Notes: a model not told the origin generated them from the letters alone. A stretch of 6,624 nucleotides of DNA from Arcobacter sp. (GCA_030635995.1 DAOVXU010000094.1:1-6624); one strand, 5' to 3'; counted from the stretch's first letter, positions 1 to 5,390 are shown. Program-made: numbers and translations.

Positions 1-515
1 GTTGTTATCATATTTCTTAGAACTAAACTATAAAAGTGGTCAAGAACTTCTTGCTCTATATCTGTTAACTCTTTATCATGATTTGTAGCAACATAACTTG
101 GACCGTTTCCAAGCAATTCTGCTATGATTTTATGACTAATTCCAGGATTACATTCAACAACTAATCGACCTTCAAGTGGTTTCATTGATAGTGTATTTAA
201 ACTTGTAATGGGGGGTACAGAAAGGATAAACTCCCCATATGTCATTTGTTCAATCGCTTTTACTTTTACATCAACAATCTTTCTCATAAGATTTGATAAG
301 TCTGTAACCATAACTCTTACCATTTTTTCATGTAAAGCTTCAAAAGCCTTCTCTTGATCTTTTGTGATAGTATTTGGTTTTTTAAAGTCATAAATAGTAT
401 AACTTTTCTCTTTTGGTACGGGGGCAGCATCTTCTATATCATCAAGATCTACATCACCCTCTTCGGCAATATTTAAAAGTGCATCAATCTCATCTTGACT
501 TAAAAATTCTGCCAT
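1..515 (-). CDS. fliM: Flagellar motor switch protein FliM, N-terminal 171 residues (3' end outside window)
   Basis: FliM is the C-ring (switch) protein on the cytoplasmic face of the motor; it binds phosphorylated CheY and sets rotation direction. Translating the minus strand from the ATG at 515-513 gives an open frame to the window edge, so the C-terminal SpoA-type domain is not visible. Residues 5-14 read LSQDEIDALL, the canonical FliM CheY-binding peptide. An acidic linker follows (about 18-31), then the start of the FliM middle domain: a helix with DLSNLMRK at 72-79, the stretch YGEFILSVPP at 93-102, and KPLEGRLVVE at 112-121. The usual GGxG signature after the next helix is replaced by GNGP at 136-139. 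The ATG follows the flgI stop directly (TAG at 518-516), and a GGTGAGA-like ribosome site lies inside the end of flgI, so translation is probably coupled. FliY or FliN is unlikely given the middle domain. Confidence 0.96.
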   Translation of the reverse strand, partial: MAEFLSQDEIDALLNIAEEGDVDLDDIEDAAPVPKEKSYTIYDFKKPNTITKDQEKAFEALHEKMVRVMVTDLSNLMRKIVDVKVKAIEQMTYGEFILSVPPITSLNTLSMKPLEGRLVVECNPGISHKIIAELLGNGPSYVATNHDKELTDIEQEVLDHFYSLVLRNMIT

Positions 516-1568
516 CTATCTCACCAACTCTATTTTAGCATCAATTGCGTTTATCTCTTTTAGCATTTGAAGGGTTTTTATTATTTGCTGAATATCAAGT
601 TTCATAATTTTCATAGAACGCATAAGATCTGATACTGTAGGTTGGGCATATGAATTTATAAGTGCATTGTTTAGATTTATATTTATAGGTTTTGTACCAA
701 TTCTTACATTATCCCCTATATCTACTCCAGAATTTTTAATAGGATCATTAAAATCTGCTTGTGGCATATTTAATCTTTTTATTTTTATAGTAAATTCTTT
801 TTGTGTAATAGTTGTAGGTTTTATCTTAATATCAGAACCTGCCACAATAATCTCTCTTGCTATATCAATAATAATTTTCTTTTTTATATTTGAAATCAGT
901 TCAATACTTTGTATTTGAGCTATAAAACTTACTATTGATATATTATTTGGTTTTTGAACCTCAATTGTTCTTGTATCGATTGCTTGTGCGATAAATGAGT
1001 TAAATGTTTTATTTATATTTTTTTCAATATTTGCAGCAGTTCTTGCATCATTTCTAAATAAGCTTAATGTGATTGATTTTTCCCCTTTTAAACTAAAATC
1101 TAGTTCATTTTCTATTGTTGCTCCATCATAGATATAACCTGTAGTTTTACTATTTGGATTTGATAAAATATTTCCTTGTGCTAGCGCATAAACTTGTCCA
1201 TCTACACCTTTTAATTGAGTTAAAAGTAATTCACCCGCATCTATAGATTTTGCATCACCTATAGATGATACATTGATTTTGATTTTATCACCTTGTCTTG
1301 AAAATGGTGGTAATACTGCTGTAACCATAACAGTAGCTATATTTTTAGATTTTATTGATGATGTTGGTATCTTGACATAAGAGTTTCTTAAAAGATTTTG
1401 TAATGATTGCATAGTAAATTGACTTTTATCTCCAGTTCCTGGAAGTCCTACAACTAAACCATAACCTAATAGTTGGTTATCTCTAATACCTACTATATTT
1501 GATACATCTTTGATAGTTTGTCCGTAACTATAAATTATAAGTAATGTTAAAAATAAAAATTTTTTCAA
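516..1568 (-). CDS. flgI: Flagellar P-ring protein FlgI
   Basis: FlgI forms the P-ring, the periplasmic bushing around the rod at the peptidoglycan layer. The 350-residue product has the family's usual length. Residues 1-16 form a Sec signal peptide (MKK, hydrophobic core, probable cleavage after SYG). The mature start IKDVSNIVGIRDNQLLGYGL and the motif GLVVGLPGTGD at 37-47 are FlgI hallmarks. The C-terminus has the conserved helical end, with TVSDLMRSMKIM followed by IIKTLQMLKEINAIDAKIEL. The start codon is TTG (1568-1566): no ATG in frame gives the signal peptide. AGGA at 1584-1581 is a possible ribosome site but lies 12 nt from the TTG, rather far; in-frame ATT codons lie closer. The gene leads the minus-strand unit and abuts fliM with no gap. 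The partner L-ring gene flgH lies in the divergent operon. Confidence 0.97.
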   Translation of the reverse strand: MKKFLFLTLLIIYSYGQTIKDVSNIVGIRDNQLLGYGLVVGLPGTGDKSQFTMQSLQNLLRNSYVKIPTSSIKSKNIATVMVTAVLPPFSRQGDKIKINVSSIGDAKSIDAGELLLTQLKGVDGQVYALAQGNILSNPNSKTTGYIYDGATIENELDFSLKGEKSITLSLFRNDARTAANIEKNINKTFNSFIAQAIDTRTIEVQKPNNISIVSFIAQIQSIELISNIKKKIIIDIAREIIVAGSDIKIKPTTITQKEFTIKIKRLNMPQADFNDPIKNSGVDIGDNVRIGTKPININLNNALINSYAQPTVSDLMRSMKIMKLDIQQIIKTLQMLKEINAIDAKIELVR

Positions 1569-1580
1569 AATAAAAATGCG

Positions 1581-1584
1581 TCCT
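1581..1584 (-). promoter_or_regulatory. Probable ribosome binding site of flgI, poorly spaced
   Basis: The minus strand reads AGGA here, the only purine-rich Shine-Dalgarno-like element upstream of flgI. It is 12 nt from the TTG start at 1568, longer than the usual 5-9 nt. Either initiation is weak or an upstream in-frame ATT codon (1571-1569 or 1577-1575) contributes. The TTG remains the preferred call because ATT starts are very rare. Confidence 0.5.
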
Positions 1585-1613
1585 AATATATATTTGATAT
1601 TATTTTATCTAAA

Positions 1614-1619
1614 ATTATA
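1614..1619 (-). promoter_or_regulatory. Candidate sigma-70 -10 box for flgI-fliM
   Basis: The minus strand reads TATAAT, giving a predicted transcription start near 1607 and a leader of about 40 nt before flgI. A weak -35-like TTGTAC (1644-1639) lies 19 nt upstream. The region is almost pure A/T, so a chance match is possible. No GG-N10-GC sigma-54 element is seen in the gap. Confidence 0.4.
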
Positions 1620-1630
1620 TAAATAATTGA

Positions 1631-1636
1631 TATAAT
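1631..1636 (+). promoter_or_regulatory. Candidate sigma-70 -10 box for the right-hand flagellar operon
   Basis: TATAAT, with a predicted transcription start near 1643 and a leader of about 27 nt before the TTG at 1670. There is no recognisable -35 hexamer, which is common for sigma-70 promoters in Campylobacterota, where AT-rich upstream DNA substitutes. The position where -35 would fall (about 1608-1613) runs up against the opposing -10 box, so the two promoters probably cannot be occupied at once. Confidence 0.45.
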
Positions 1637-1655
1637 AAGTACAACAAAAGAAAAT

Positions 1656-1660
1656 AAAGG
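1656..1660 (+). promoter_or_regulatory. Ribosome binding site supporting the TTG start at 1670
   Basis: AAAGG lies 9 nt before TTG at 1670. The nearest ATG (1680) is out of frame, so this site together with the frame decides a TTG start for the first gene of the operon. Confidence 0.55.
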
Positions 1661-1669
1661 TTATCTCTC

Positions 1670-2206
1670 TTGATTATTTATGTTTATGGAAATAAGAAAT
1701 TTAAAAAAGAGATAAATACTCTTTTATTAGAATCTGGTATTAAAGAAGATATTGAAGATATAGGTATGTTAAGTATTTTAAAATCAACGATTAAAGAATT
1801 TCCAAATAATATCTTTTTGATTGATAATGAAAAGATTATTGATAATAGGAAATTGATAAATAAAATACAATTCTTTAAACCTAAAGATGGTATAGATAAA
1901 GAGTTTTTAGAGCAATACGGAGTAGGGGATATTTGTTTTAACTCTATGAATGGATTTGTTCAATATATTTTGAGTAGACTACATCATACTCCCATTATAG
2001 TAGCTGATGAGATTAAAGATGAAAATATTGAAGAAGAAGATGAATTTGAATTTAATAATAGTATTGATTCTGAAGATGAAATTACTATAGAAGAAGATGA
2101 ATCTAGAGATTTAGAAAATATAATATGTATAGATGATATTTTTGACAGTGAGATGGTTGAGGTTATGAATGACTTTTCAACTAAAAAAAATAAGATGGAG
2201 GATTAG
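1670..2206 (+). CDS. Unrecognised acidic protein; possible degenerate receiver-like domain with acidic tail
   Basis: I do not recognise this 178-residue protein as a named family. It is the first gene of the operon and starts with TTG. Residues 1-104 alternate predicted strands and helices: strand MIIYVYG (1-7), helix 11-22, strand-like 27-31, helix 33-44, strand NNIFLID (46-52), helix about 58-66, strand VGDICFN (85-91), helix 93-104. This order, with D52 at the end of the third strand, recalls a CheY-like receiver, but the acidic pair after strand 1 is missing (GNKK) and the final-strand lysine position appears to be N91, so phosphorylation is doubtful. Residues 113-150 are strongly acidic (20 D/E against 2 K/R) and probably disordered. 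The tail carries IDDIFDSEMVEVMNDF (154-169), which matches a motif at the start of the next protein. No signal peptide or membrane segment is visible, so it is probably cytoplasmic. A role in flagellar assembly or switching is inferred from context only. Confidence 0.85.
   Translation: MIIYVYGNKKFKKEINTLLLESGIKEDIEDIGMLSILKSTIKEFPNNIFLIDNEKIIDNRKLINKIQFFKPKDGIDKEFLEQYGVGDICFNSMNGFVQYILSRLHHTPIIVADEIKDENIEEEDEFEFNNSIDSEDEITIEEDESRDLENIICIDDIFDSEMVEVMNDFSTKKNKMED
2197..2201 (+). promoter_or_regulatory. Strong ribosome binding site of the 94-residue protein gene
   Basis: GGAGG, 7 nt before the ATG at 2209, sits inside the last codons of the preceding gene. It is among the best Shine-Dalgarno sites in the window and supports this small gene as genuinely translated. 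Confidence 0.8.
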
Positions 2207-2208
2207 AT

Positions 2209-2493
2209 ATGGCAGATATGATCGATTTAGATAATATTCTTGAAGATGATTTAATGGATGCTTTAAGTGATTTAGGAATAATGGCAACTTCTAGCCCTAA
2301 AGTTGAAAATAGTATTTCAAATATAGATGATATTACAATTCCTGAACCTATTATAGAAGAGATTAAAAAAGTTGAAACACAAAATATTAATATAAGTAGT
2401 TTTAGTTCAGATATTGATAATATTGCCCATCTTTTAAAAGAGTTATTGAATAATAAAACAATAGAGATAACAATAAAAATAAAAGATAATTAA
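2209..2493 (+). CDS. Unrecognised small acidic protein preceding fliQ
   Basis: This 94-residue product is not one I can name. It begins with an acidic amphipathic segment, LDNILEDDLMDALSDL (7-22), which matches the tail motif of the upstream protein at conservative positions. The stretch LEDDLMDAL also resembles the FliM CheY-binding peptide LSQDEIDAL. Residues about 25-67 look like a flexible linker rich in S, N, I, P and E (IPEPIIEEIKK at 44-54). The C-terminus has a predicted helix, IAHLLKELL (72-80), then an amphipathic strand, TIEITIKIKD (84-93). It has no signal peptide, membrane segment or cysteine, so it is probably cytoplasmic. It lies 2 nt after the previous stop with GGAGG ahead of its ATG, and 2 nt before fliQ. 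It lacks the SpoA domain of FliN and the membrane anchor of FliO, so neither name fits. It may act with its upstream neighbour. Confidence 0.85.
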   Translation: MADMIDLDNILEDDLMDALSDLGIMATSSPKVENSISNIDDITIPEPIIEEIKKVETQNINISSFSSDIDNIAHLLKELLNNKTIEITIKIKDN

Positions 2494-2495
2494 TT

Positions 2496-2759
2496 ATGGA
2501 TTTAATAGGTATCTCTCAACAAACAGTAAAAATAATTTTATTATTGGGATTGCCATCATTATTGGTTAGTATGGTTATTGGTCTTATTATTAGTATATTT
2601 CAAGCAGTTACACAAATCAGTGATGCTTCCCTCTCTTTTGTACCTAAGGTTATAATAGTATCTATTTTTATAGTTATATCTTTACCATGGGTTGGAGATA
2701 AAATAGAGGGCTATACTTTTGAATTATGGGATATAATTTTAACATTTGGTGTAGCATAA
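2496..2759 (+). CDS. fliQ: Flagellar type III export protein FliQ
   Basis: FliQ is one of the FliP/FliQ/FliR export-gate subunits in the inner membrane, through which rod, hook and filament proteins pass. The 87-residue length is normal for the family. Two hydrophobic segments are visible (about 12-35 and 49-66). They flank the signature QAVTQISDASLSFVPKV, followed by the conserved SLPWVGDK turn. It starts 2 nt after the upstream stop and has no good Shine-Dalgarno sequence, so it probably depends on coupled translation. Its TAA stop is followed immediately by the ATG of the fliJ-like gene. fliP and fliR are not in the window. Confidence 0.96.
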   Translation: MDLIGISQQTVKIILLLGLPSLLVSMVIGLIISIFQAVTQISDASLSFVPKVIIVSIFIVISLPWVGDKIEGYTFELWDIILTFGVA

Positions 2760-3173
2760 ATGATAAATAAATTATATAAATTAAAACAAACTCAACTTGA
2801 TCAACAGTTAATGCAAAAACAACAATTAGTATCAAAAATATTTGATATCGATAATAGTATTGAAAATATACAGATGAGTTTATCTTCTGTAGGGGTTGAA
2901 AAGTTTGGAGCAATTGGGGATTTTAAAATATTAGCAATTCATAAAAACTCTATGAAATATGAAAAACATAAATTGGAGCAAGAAAAGAATATAATAGAAA
3001 ATGAAATTTTTAAATATGATAAAATAATAATTGAGTATCAAAAAGAGGTAGAGAAATATAAATATTTAGTTAAAGAGGCTTTAAAAGAGAAGATAAAAGA
3101 GGAGCAAAAACAAGAAGAGTTAATTGCTAGTGAATTTGTATTATCAAAATATGCAAATAAGATGGTCGGATAA
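2760..3173 (+). CDS. fliJ: FliJ-like coiled-coil flagellar export protein
   Basis: FliJ is the small coiled-coil stalk of the flagellar export ATPase (FliI/FliH) that contacts FlhA and escorts chaperones. This 137-residue product is close to FliJ length. It is almost entirely helical and charged, with heptad-like stretches at about 1-42 and 62-130, broken by a glycine-containing turn at 45-53 (GVEKFGAIG). FliJ sequences are poorly conserved, so the call rests on length, coiled-coil character and position between fliQ and a motE-like gene. The same pairing, as I recall it, occurs in Campylobacterota (HP0256/HP0257 in Helicobacter pylori, Cj1497c/Cj1496c in Campylobacter jejuni). It abuts fliQ with no gap and is followed by motE after 3 nt. 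Confidence 0.78.
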   Translation: MINKLYKLKQTQLDQQLMQKQQLVSKIFDIDNSIENIQMSLSSVGVEKFGAIGDFKILAIHKNSMKYEKHKLEQEKNIIENEIFKYDKIIIEYQKEVEKYKYLVKEALKEKIKEEQKQEELIASEFVLSKYANKMVG

Positions 3174-3176
3174 TTT

Positions 3177-3683
3177 ATGATAAAATTTATATATTTTATA
3201 TGCTTAACTTTTTTAACTTTTAATTTTTCACATTTAGAAGCTGTTGTTATGGAAGAGGGAGAGTTTGTAAAACAAAAAAAAGAGTTAGTAAAATTGAAAA
3301 AAGAGTTAGATGAGTTTTATAATATTAAAGAGGATGAATATAATAAAAATCAAAGTAGTTTGGATAGTGTAAGTATAAAAATACAAAAACAACTTGATGA
3401 GATAAAATTAGTAAAAAAACAAAATCAAGAGATATTAGATGAAATTGAACAAAAAATAGTTAGTAAAGCTATAAAATTGTATTCAAAAATGAAGCCTAAA
3501 TTAGTAAAAGCCATCTTACAAAAAAAGATAGATGATGGAGATATTAATGATGTATTTGATATTATGGTAAGATTAAAAGATAAAAGAGTGATGAAATTAT
3601 TAAAAATGTTTGATACAAAAACTTCAACACAATTGATGAATATGATTAGCGAATATAAGAATAAACCAAAAGAGGAGAAGTAG
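3177..3683 (+). CDS. MotE-like periplasmic flagellar protein (MgtE N-terminal-like fold)
   Basis: Members of the MotE family are exported chaperone-like proteins; MotE of Sinorhizobium stabilises the stator partner MotC, and related proteins in Campylobacterota are needed for motility. The 168-residue product starts with a signal sequence or membrane anchor (1-22, MIKFIYFICLTFL core, possible cleavage after A22). A lysine/glutamate-rich coiled coil spans about 28-94. The C-terminal region (about 96-157) has the repeated helical pattern of the MgtE-N/MotE family: KAIKLYSKMKPKLVKAIL, then DVFDIMVRLKDKRVMKLLKMFD, then STQLMNMI. It is followed without a gap by fliL, another stator-associated gene, which supports a role at the stator rather than in export. 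I leave the symbol empty because the exact orthology to motE is uncertain. Confidence 0.85.
   Translation: MIKFIYFICLTFLTFNFSHLEAVVMEEGEFVKQKKELVKLKKELDEFYNIKEDEYNKNQSSLDSVSIKIQKQLDEIKLVKKQNQEILDEIEQKIVSKAIKLYSKMKPKLVKAILQKKIDDGDINDVFDIMVRLKDKRVMKLLKMFDTKTSTQLMNMISEYKNKPKEEK
3673..3677 (+). promoter_or_regulatory. Ribosome binding site of fliL
   Basis: AGGAG, 6 nt before the fliL ATG at 3684, lies within the last codons of the motE-like gene. The motE stop TAG and the fliL ATG are directly adjacent, so this site fixes the fliL start and allows termination-reinitiation. Confidence 0.75.
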
Positions 3684-4220
3684 ATGGCGGAAGAAGAAGC
3701 AGCAGTAGAAGAGAAAAAAGCAGGTAATCCCATGATGATGGTGCTAGTAATACTTATAGTAGTATTATTAGTAGCAGTGGGTGGAATAGGATATATGTTA
3801 TTTTCTAAAGGATTTTTTGATGATAAACCAGCTGATGGTCAATCCCAAGAGGTTAAAAAAGTAGATGCATCTTCTGCCAATAAAGAATATTTTAAAGCAG
3901 AGATAAAAGATTTGGTTTTAAATATTACAAATGCGAAGGGTAAAGAAAAATTAATGAAATTATCTTTTTCTATTAAAAGTGTAGAATCTACAATAGAAGC
4001 TTTGATTGCTGAAAATAAAGATGAGGTAATTGATATAGTAATTCAACAAATAAGCTCAAGAAGTAGTGAAGAACTTTTAACTGTTGGAGGTAAAGAGTTA
4101 TTAAAAGAAGAGTTATTGAATGAGATGAACTCTATTATAAATGAAGCGACATCATCAAATGAAGAGATAAAAAGAAATAATATTAAAAAACTTTTCTTTA
4201 CAACATTTGTGATTAAATAG
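3684..4220 (+). CDS. fliL: Flagellar basal body-associated protein FliL
   Basis: FliL is a single-pass inner-membrane protein whose periplasmic domain forms rings around the stator units and supports torque. The 178-residue product fits the family. It has an acidic cytoplasmic N-terminus (1-16), a strong transmembrane helix (about 17-40), a short linker (42-66) and a periplasmic stomatin-like domain: YFKAEIKDLVLNIT, LMKLSFSIKS, a helix rich in E and I (DEVIDIVIQQISSRSSEEL), and the characteristic end IKKLFFTTFVIK, the family's usual terminal F-T-x-F-V element. It sits directly after the motE-like gene (0 nt) and 10 nt before the next membrane protein gene, forming what looks like a stator-associated block. 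Confidence 0.95.
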   Translation: MAEEEAAVEEKKAGNPMMMVLVILIVVLLVAVGGIGYMLFSKGFFDDKPADGQSQEVKKVDASSANKEYFKAEIKDLVLNITNAKGKEKLMKLSFSIKSVESTIEALIAENKDEVIDIVIQQISSRSSEELLTVGGKELLKEELLNEMNSIINEATSSNEEIKRNNIKKLFFTTFVIK

Positions 4221-4222
4221 GA
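4219..4222 (+). promoter_or_regulatory. Ribosome binding site of the 142-residue membrane protein gene
   Basis: AGGA overlaps the fliL stop codon (TAG at 4218-4220) and lies 8 nt before the ATG at 4231, supporting that start. Confidence 0.65.
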
Positions 4223-4230
4223 CTAAATAT

Positions 4231-4659
4231 ATGATTTTAATAGTAAAGGGTACAAATTATAAAAGTTTAATAAGAAAAGTTTTATCGTTTGTAGCTTTAG
4301 TTGTTATGTTTTCATTATATTATAATCATATGAGTAGTGAATTTAAATCACAAAATGATAAGTTAGCAAAAGAGTTAAAAGAAAAAACAGATAAATTAAA
4401 GAAAAAATTTGATTTAACTAAAAAAGTTGAAAGAATAATATATAAAGAAGCTGAAAAATGTGTAGATTTAATAGGTCAAGAGAGAATTAAATCTATTAAA
4501 ATTGATAAAGATAGATTAATTATAATATGTGATTGGGATACAGATATAGAGGTTTTATTTGTAAGGTATGGTGTATTAGCATTGGTTAAAAGTACACCAG
4601 AAGATATAAAAATAAAAATTGATTTAAAATTTATAGTAGAGAGTATATATGAAATTTAA
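4231..4659 (+). CDS. Unrecognised single-pass membrane protein with coiled coil and C-terminal alpha/beta domain
   Basis: I do not recognise this 142-residue protein. Residues 1-16 are short and basic, followed by a transmembrane segment at about 17-31 (core VLSFVALVVMFSLYY). A charged, helical coiled-coil region follows (about 33-75; KLAKELKEKTDKLKKKF and neighbours). The last part (about 83-142) alternates predicted strands and helices: IKSIKIDKDRLIIICDW, then EVLFVRYGVLALV, then DIKIKIDLKFIVESIYEI. Two cysteines are present (about C77 and C100). By the positive-inside rule the C-terminal domain should be periplasmic. The anchor, coil and small alpha/beta domain recall the topology of PilN, PilO and GspM, but no sequence motif proves kinship. 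It lies between fliL and flgH and overlaps flgH by 11 nt, so it is probably a basal-body or stator accessory. Confidence 0.85.
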   Translation: MILIVKGTNYKSLIRKVLSFVALVVMFSLYYNHMSSEFKSQNDKLAKELKEKTDKLKKKFDLTKKVERIIYKEAEKCVDLIGQERIKSIKIDKDRLIIICDWDTDIEVLFVRYGVLALVKSTPEDIKIKIDLKFIVESIYEI

Positions 4660-5362
4660 TAATTTAATAATATTATTTAGTATTTTATTGTTTATTGGTT
4701 GTGCAAGTGATGATAAAAAAATAAATTTGGATGCTAAACCTGAAAAACAAATTCCTTTAAAATCAAAAAAATTGAATAAAGTTCGTAAGGGGACTTTATA
4801 CTCAAGAGCAGGAGCATCCCTTTTTGCAGATAAAAAAGATTTACAAATTGGAGATATTTTACAAGTAAATATTAGTGAATCTTTACAAAATGATACTAAA
4901 AATACAAGAGCATTAACAAAAAATAATACATCATCTTTAGGTGGTGGCATTTTTGCTCCTGTTACTGGTGTAACAAATACAACAGGGACAACTGCAAGAA
5001 TAAATAAATTAAATAATGCTTTAGGTGTGGGATTTAATAGTAAATCTGCAAATGCATTCAGTGGTAGTGCGACATCTAAATTTGATGAAAAATTTTCTAC
5101 AATTATATCTGTTGTAATAACAGATATTTATCAAAATGGTAATTATTTTATAAAAGGTCATAAAGAATTACTTATAAATGAGCAAAAACAAAAAATAGCT
5201 ATAAGTGGAGTGATAAGACCATATGATATTACACCTGATAATACTGTTGTATCTTCTCAAATCGCAAATTTAAAAATTTTATATGAAAAAGATGGTGAAG
5301 AGGTTGATAGTTTGGATAAATCTTGGGGTACAAGAATAATAGAAACCATATGGCCATTTTAA
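4649..5362 (+). CDS. flgH: Flagellar L-ring lipoprotein FlgH
   Basis: FlgH forms the L-ring, the outer-membrane bushing of the rod, sitting on the FlgI P-ring. The 237-residue length is normal. A lipoprotein signal peptide ends in the lipobox FIGC, with C18 as the predicted lipidated residue. Conserved family elements follow in order: SLFADKKDLQIGDILQVNISE (about 57-77, broken here only by typical substitutions), a low-complexity N/T/G-rich stretch (about 80-130), NGNYFIKGHKELLIN (163-177), SGVIRPYDI (186-194), the SSQIANLKILYE strand and the terminal WPF. The ATG lies inside the end of the preceding gene (11-nt overlap), with a GAGAG-like ribosome site just upstream. It closes the tight part of the operon; a 59-bp gap separates it from flgK. 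Confidence 0.96.
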   Translation: MKFNNLIILFSILLFIGCASDDKKINLDAKPEKQIPLKSKKLNKVRKGTLYSRAGASLFADKKDLQIGDILQVNISESLQNDTKNTRALTKNNTSSLGGGIFAPVTGVTNTTGTTARINKLNNALGVGFNSKSANAFSGSATSKFDEKFSTIISVVITDIYQNGNYFIKGHKELLINEQKQKIAISGVIRPYDITPDNTVVSSQIANLKILYEKDGEEVDSLDKSWGTRIIETIWPF

Positions 5363-5384
5363 TCTAAATTTAAGAAATGTAATA

Positions 5385-5390
5385 TATAAT
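5385..5390 (+). promoter_or_regulatory. Candidate -10 box for flgK
   Basis: TATAAT lies in the 59-bp flgH-flgK gap and would start transcription near 5397, about 25 nt before the flgK ATG. No clear -35 hexamer and no sigma-54 GG-N10-GC element is present. The gap is nearly all A/T, so chance matches occur (a second TATAAT at 5402 is too close to the ribosome site). flgK could also be read through from the upstream operon, as no terminator hairpin is visible. Confidence 0.4.

Larger units (their letters stand above)
1614..1636. repeat. Perfect 7-bp inverted repeat in the divergent promoter region
   Basis: ATTATAT at 1614-1620 and ATATAAT at 1630-1636 are exact reverse complements separated by 9 nt. 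Each arm contains one of the two back-to-back TATAAT candidates. It may simply be two mirrored -10 boxes, or an operator-like dyad; the A/T composition makes short palindromes common here. Confidence 0.45.

Noticed and set aside
667..918. Plus-strand open frame of 83 codons inside flgI
   Set aside because: It lies wholly within flgI on the opposite strand, is hydrophobic in the way expected from reverse reading of an AT-rich gene, and has no supporting context.
2020..2110. GAA/GAT-rich stretch as a DNA repeat
   Set aside because: It is explained by the acidic coding tract of the first operon gene (residues about 117-147) and has no regular repeat unit.
2209..2493. Calling the small gene before fliQ fliN or fliO
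   Set aside because: There is no SpoA domain pattern as in FliN and no transmembrane helix as in FliO; position alone is not enough.
2674..2913. Minus-strand open frame of 79 codons across the fliQ-fliJ junction
   Set aside because: It is antisense to two well-supported genes that abut without a gap; its composition is that of a shadow frame.
3425..3733. Minus-strand open frame of 102 codons across the motE-fliL junction
   Set aside because: Antisense to two clear genes; rich in S, F and I as expected from reading K/E/N-rich coding DNA backwards.
4624..4950. Minus-strand open frame of 108 codons over the start of flgH
   Set aside because: Antisense to the flgH signal peptide region and to the end of the upstream gene; no independent support.
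5350..5357. Palindrome ATGGCCAT followed by T residues at the end of flgH, as a terminator
   Set aside because: The 8-bp perfect palindrome leaves no loop and the T run is only four bases, so it cannot form a plausible intrinsic terminator.
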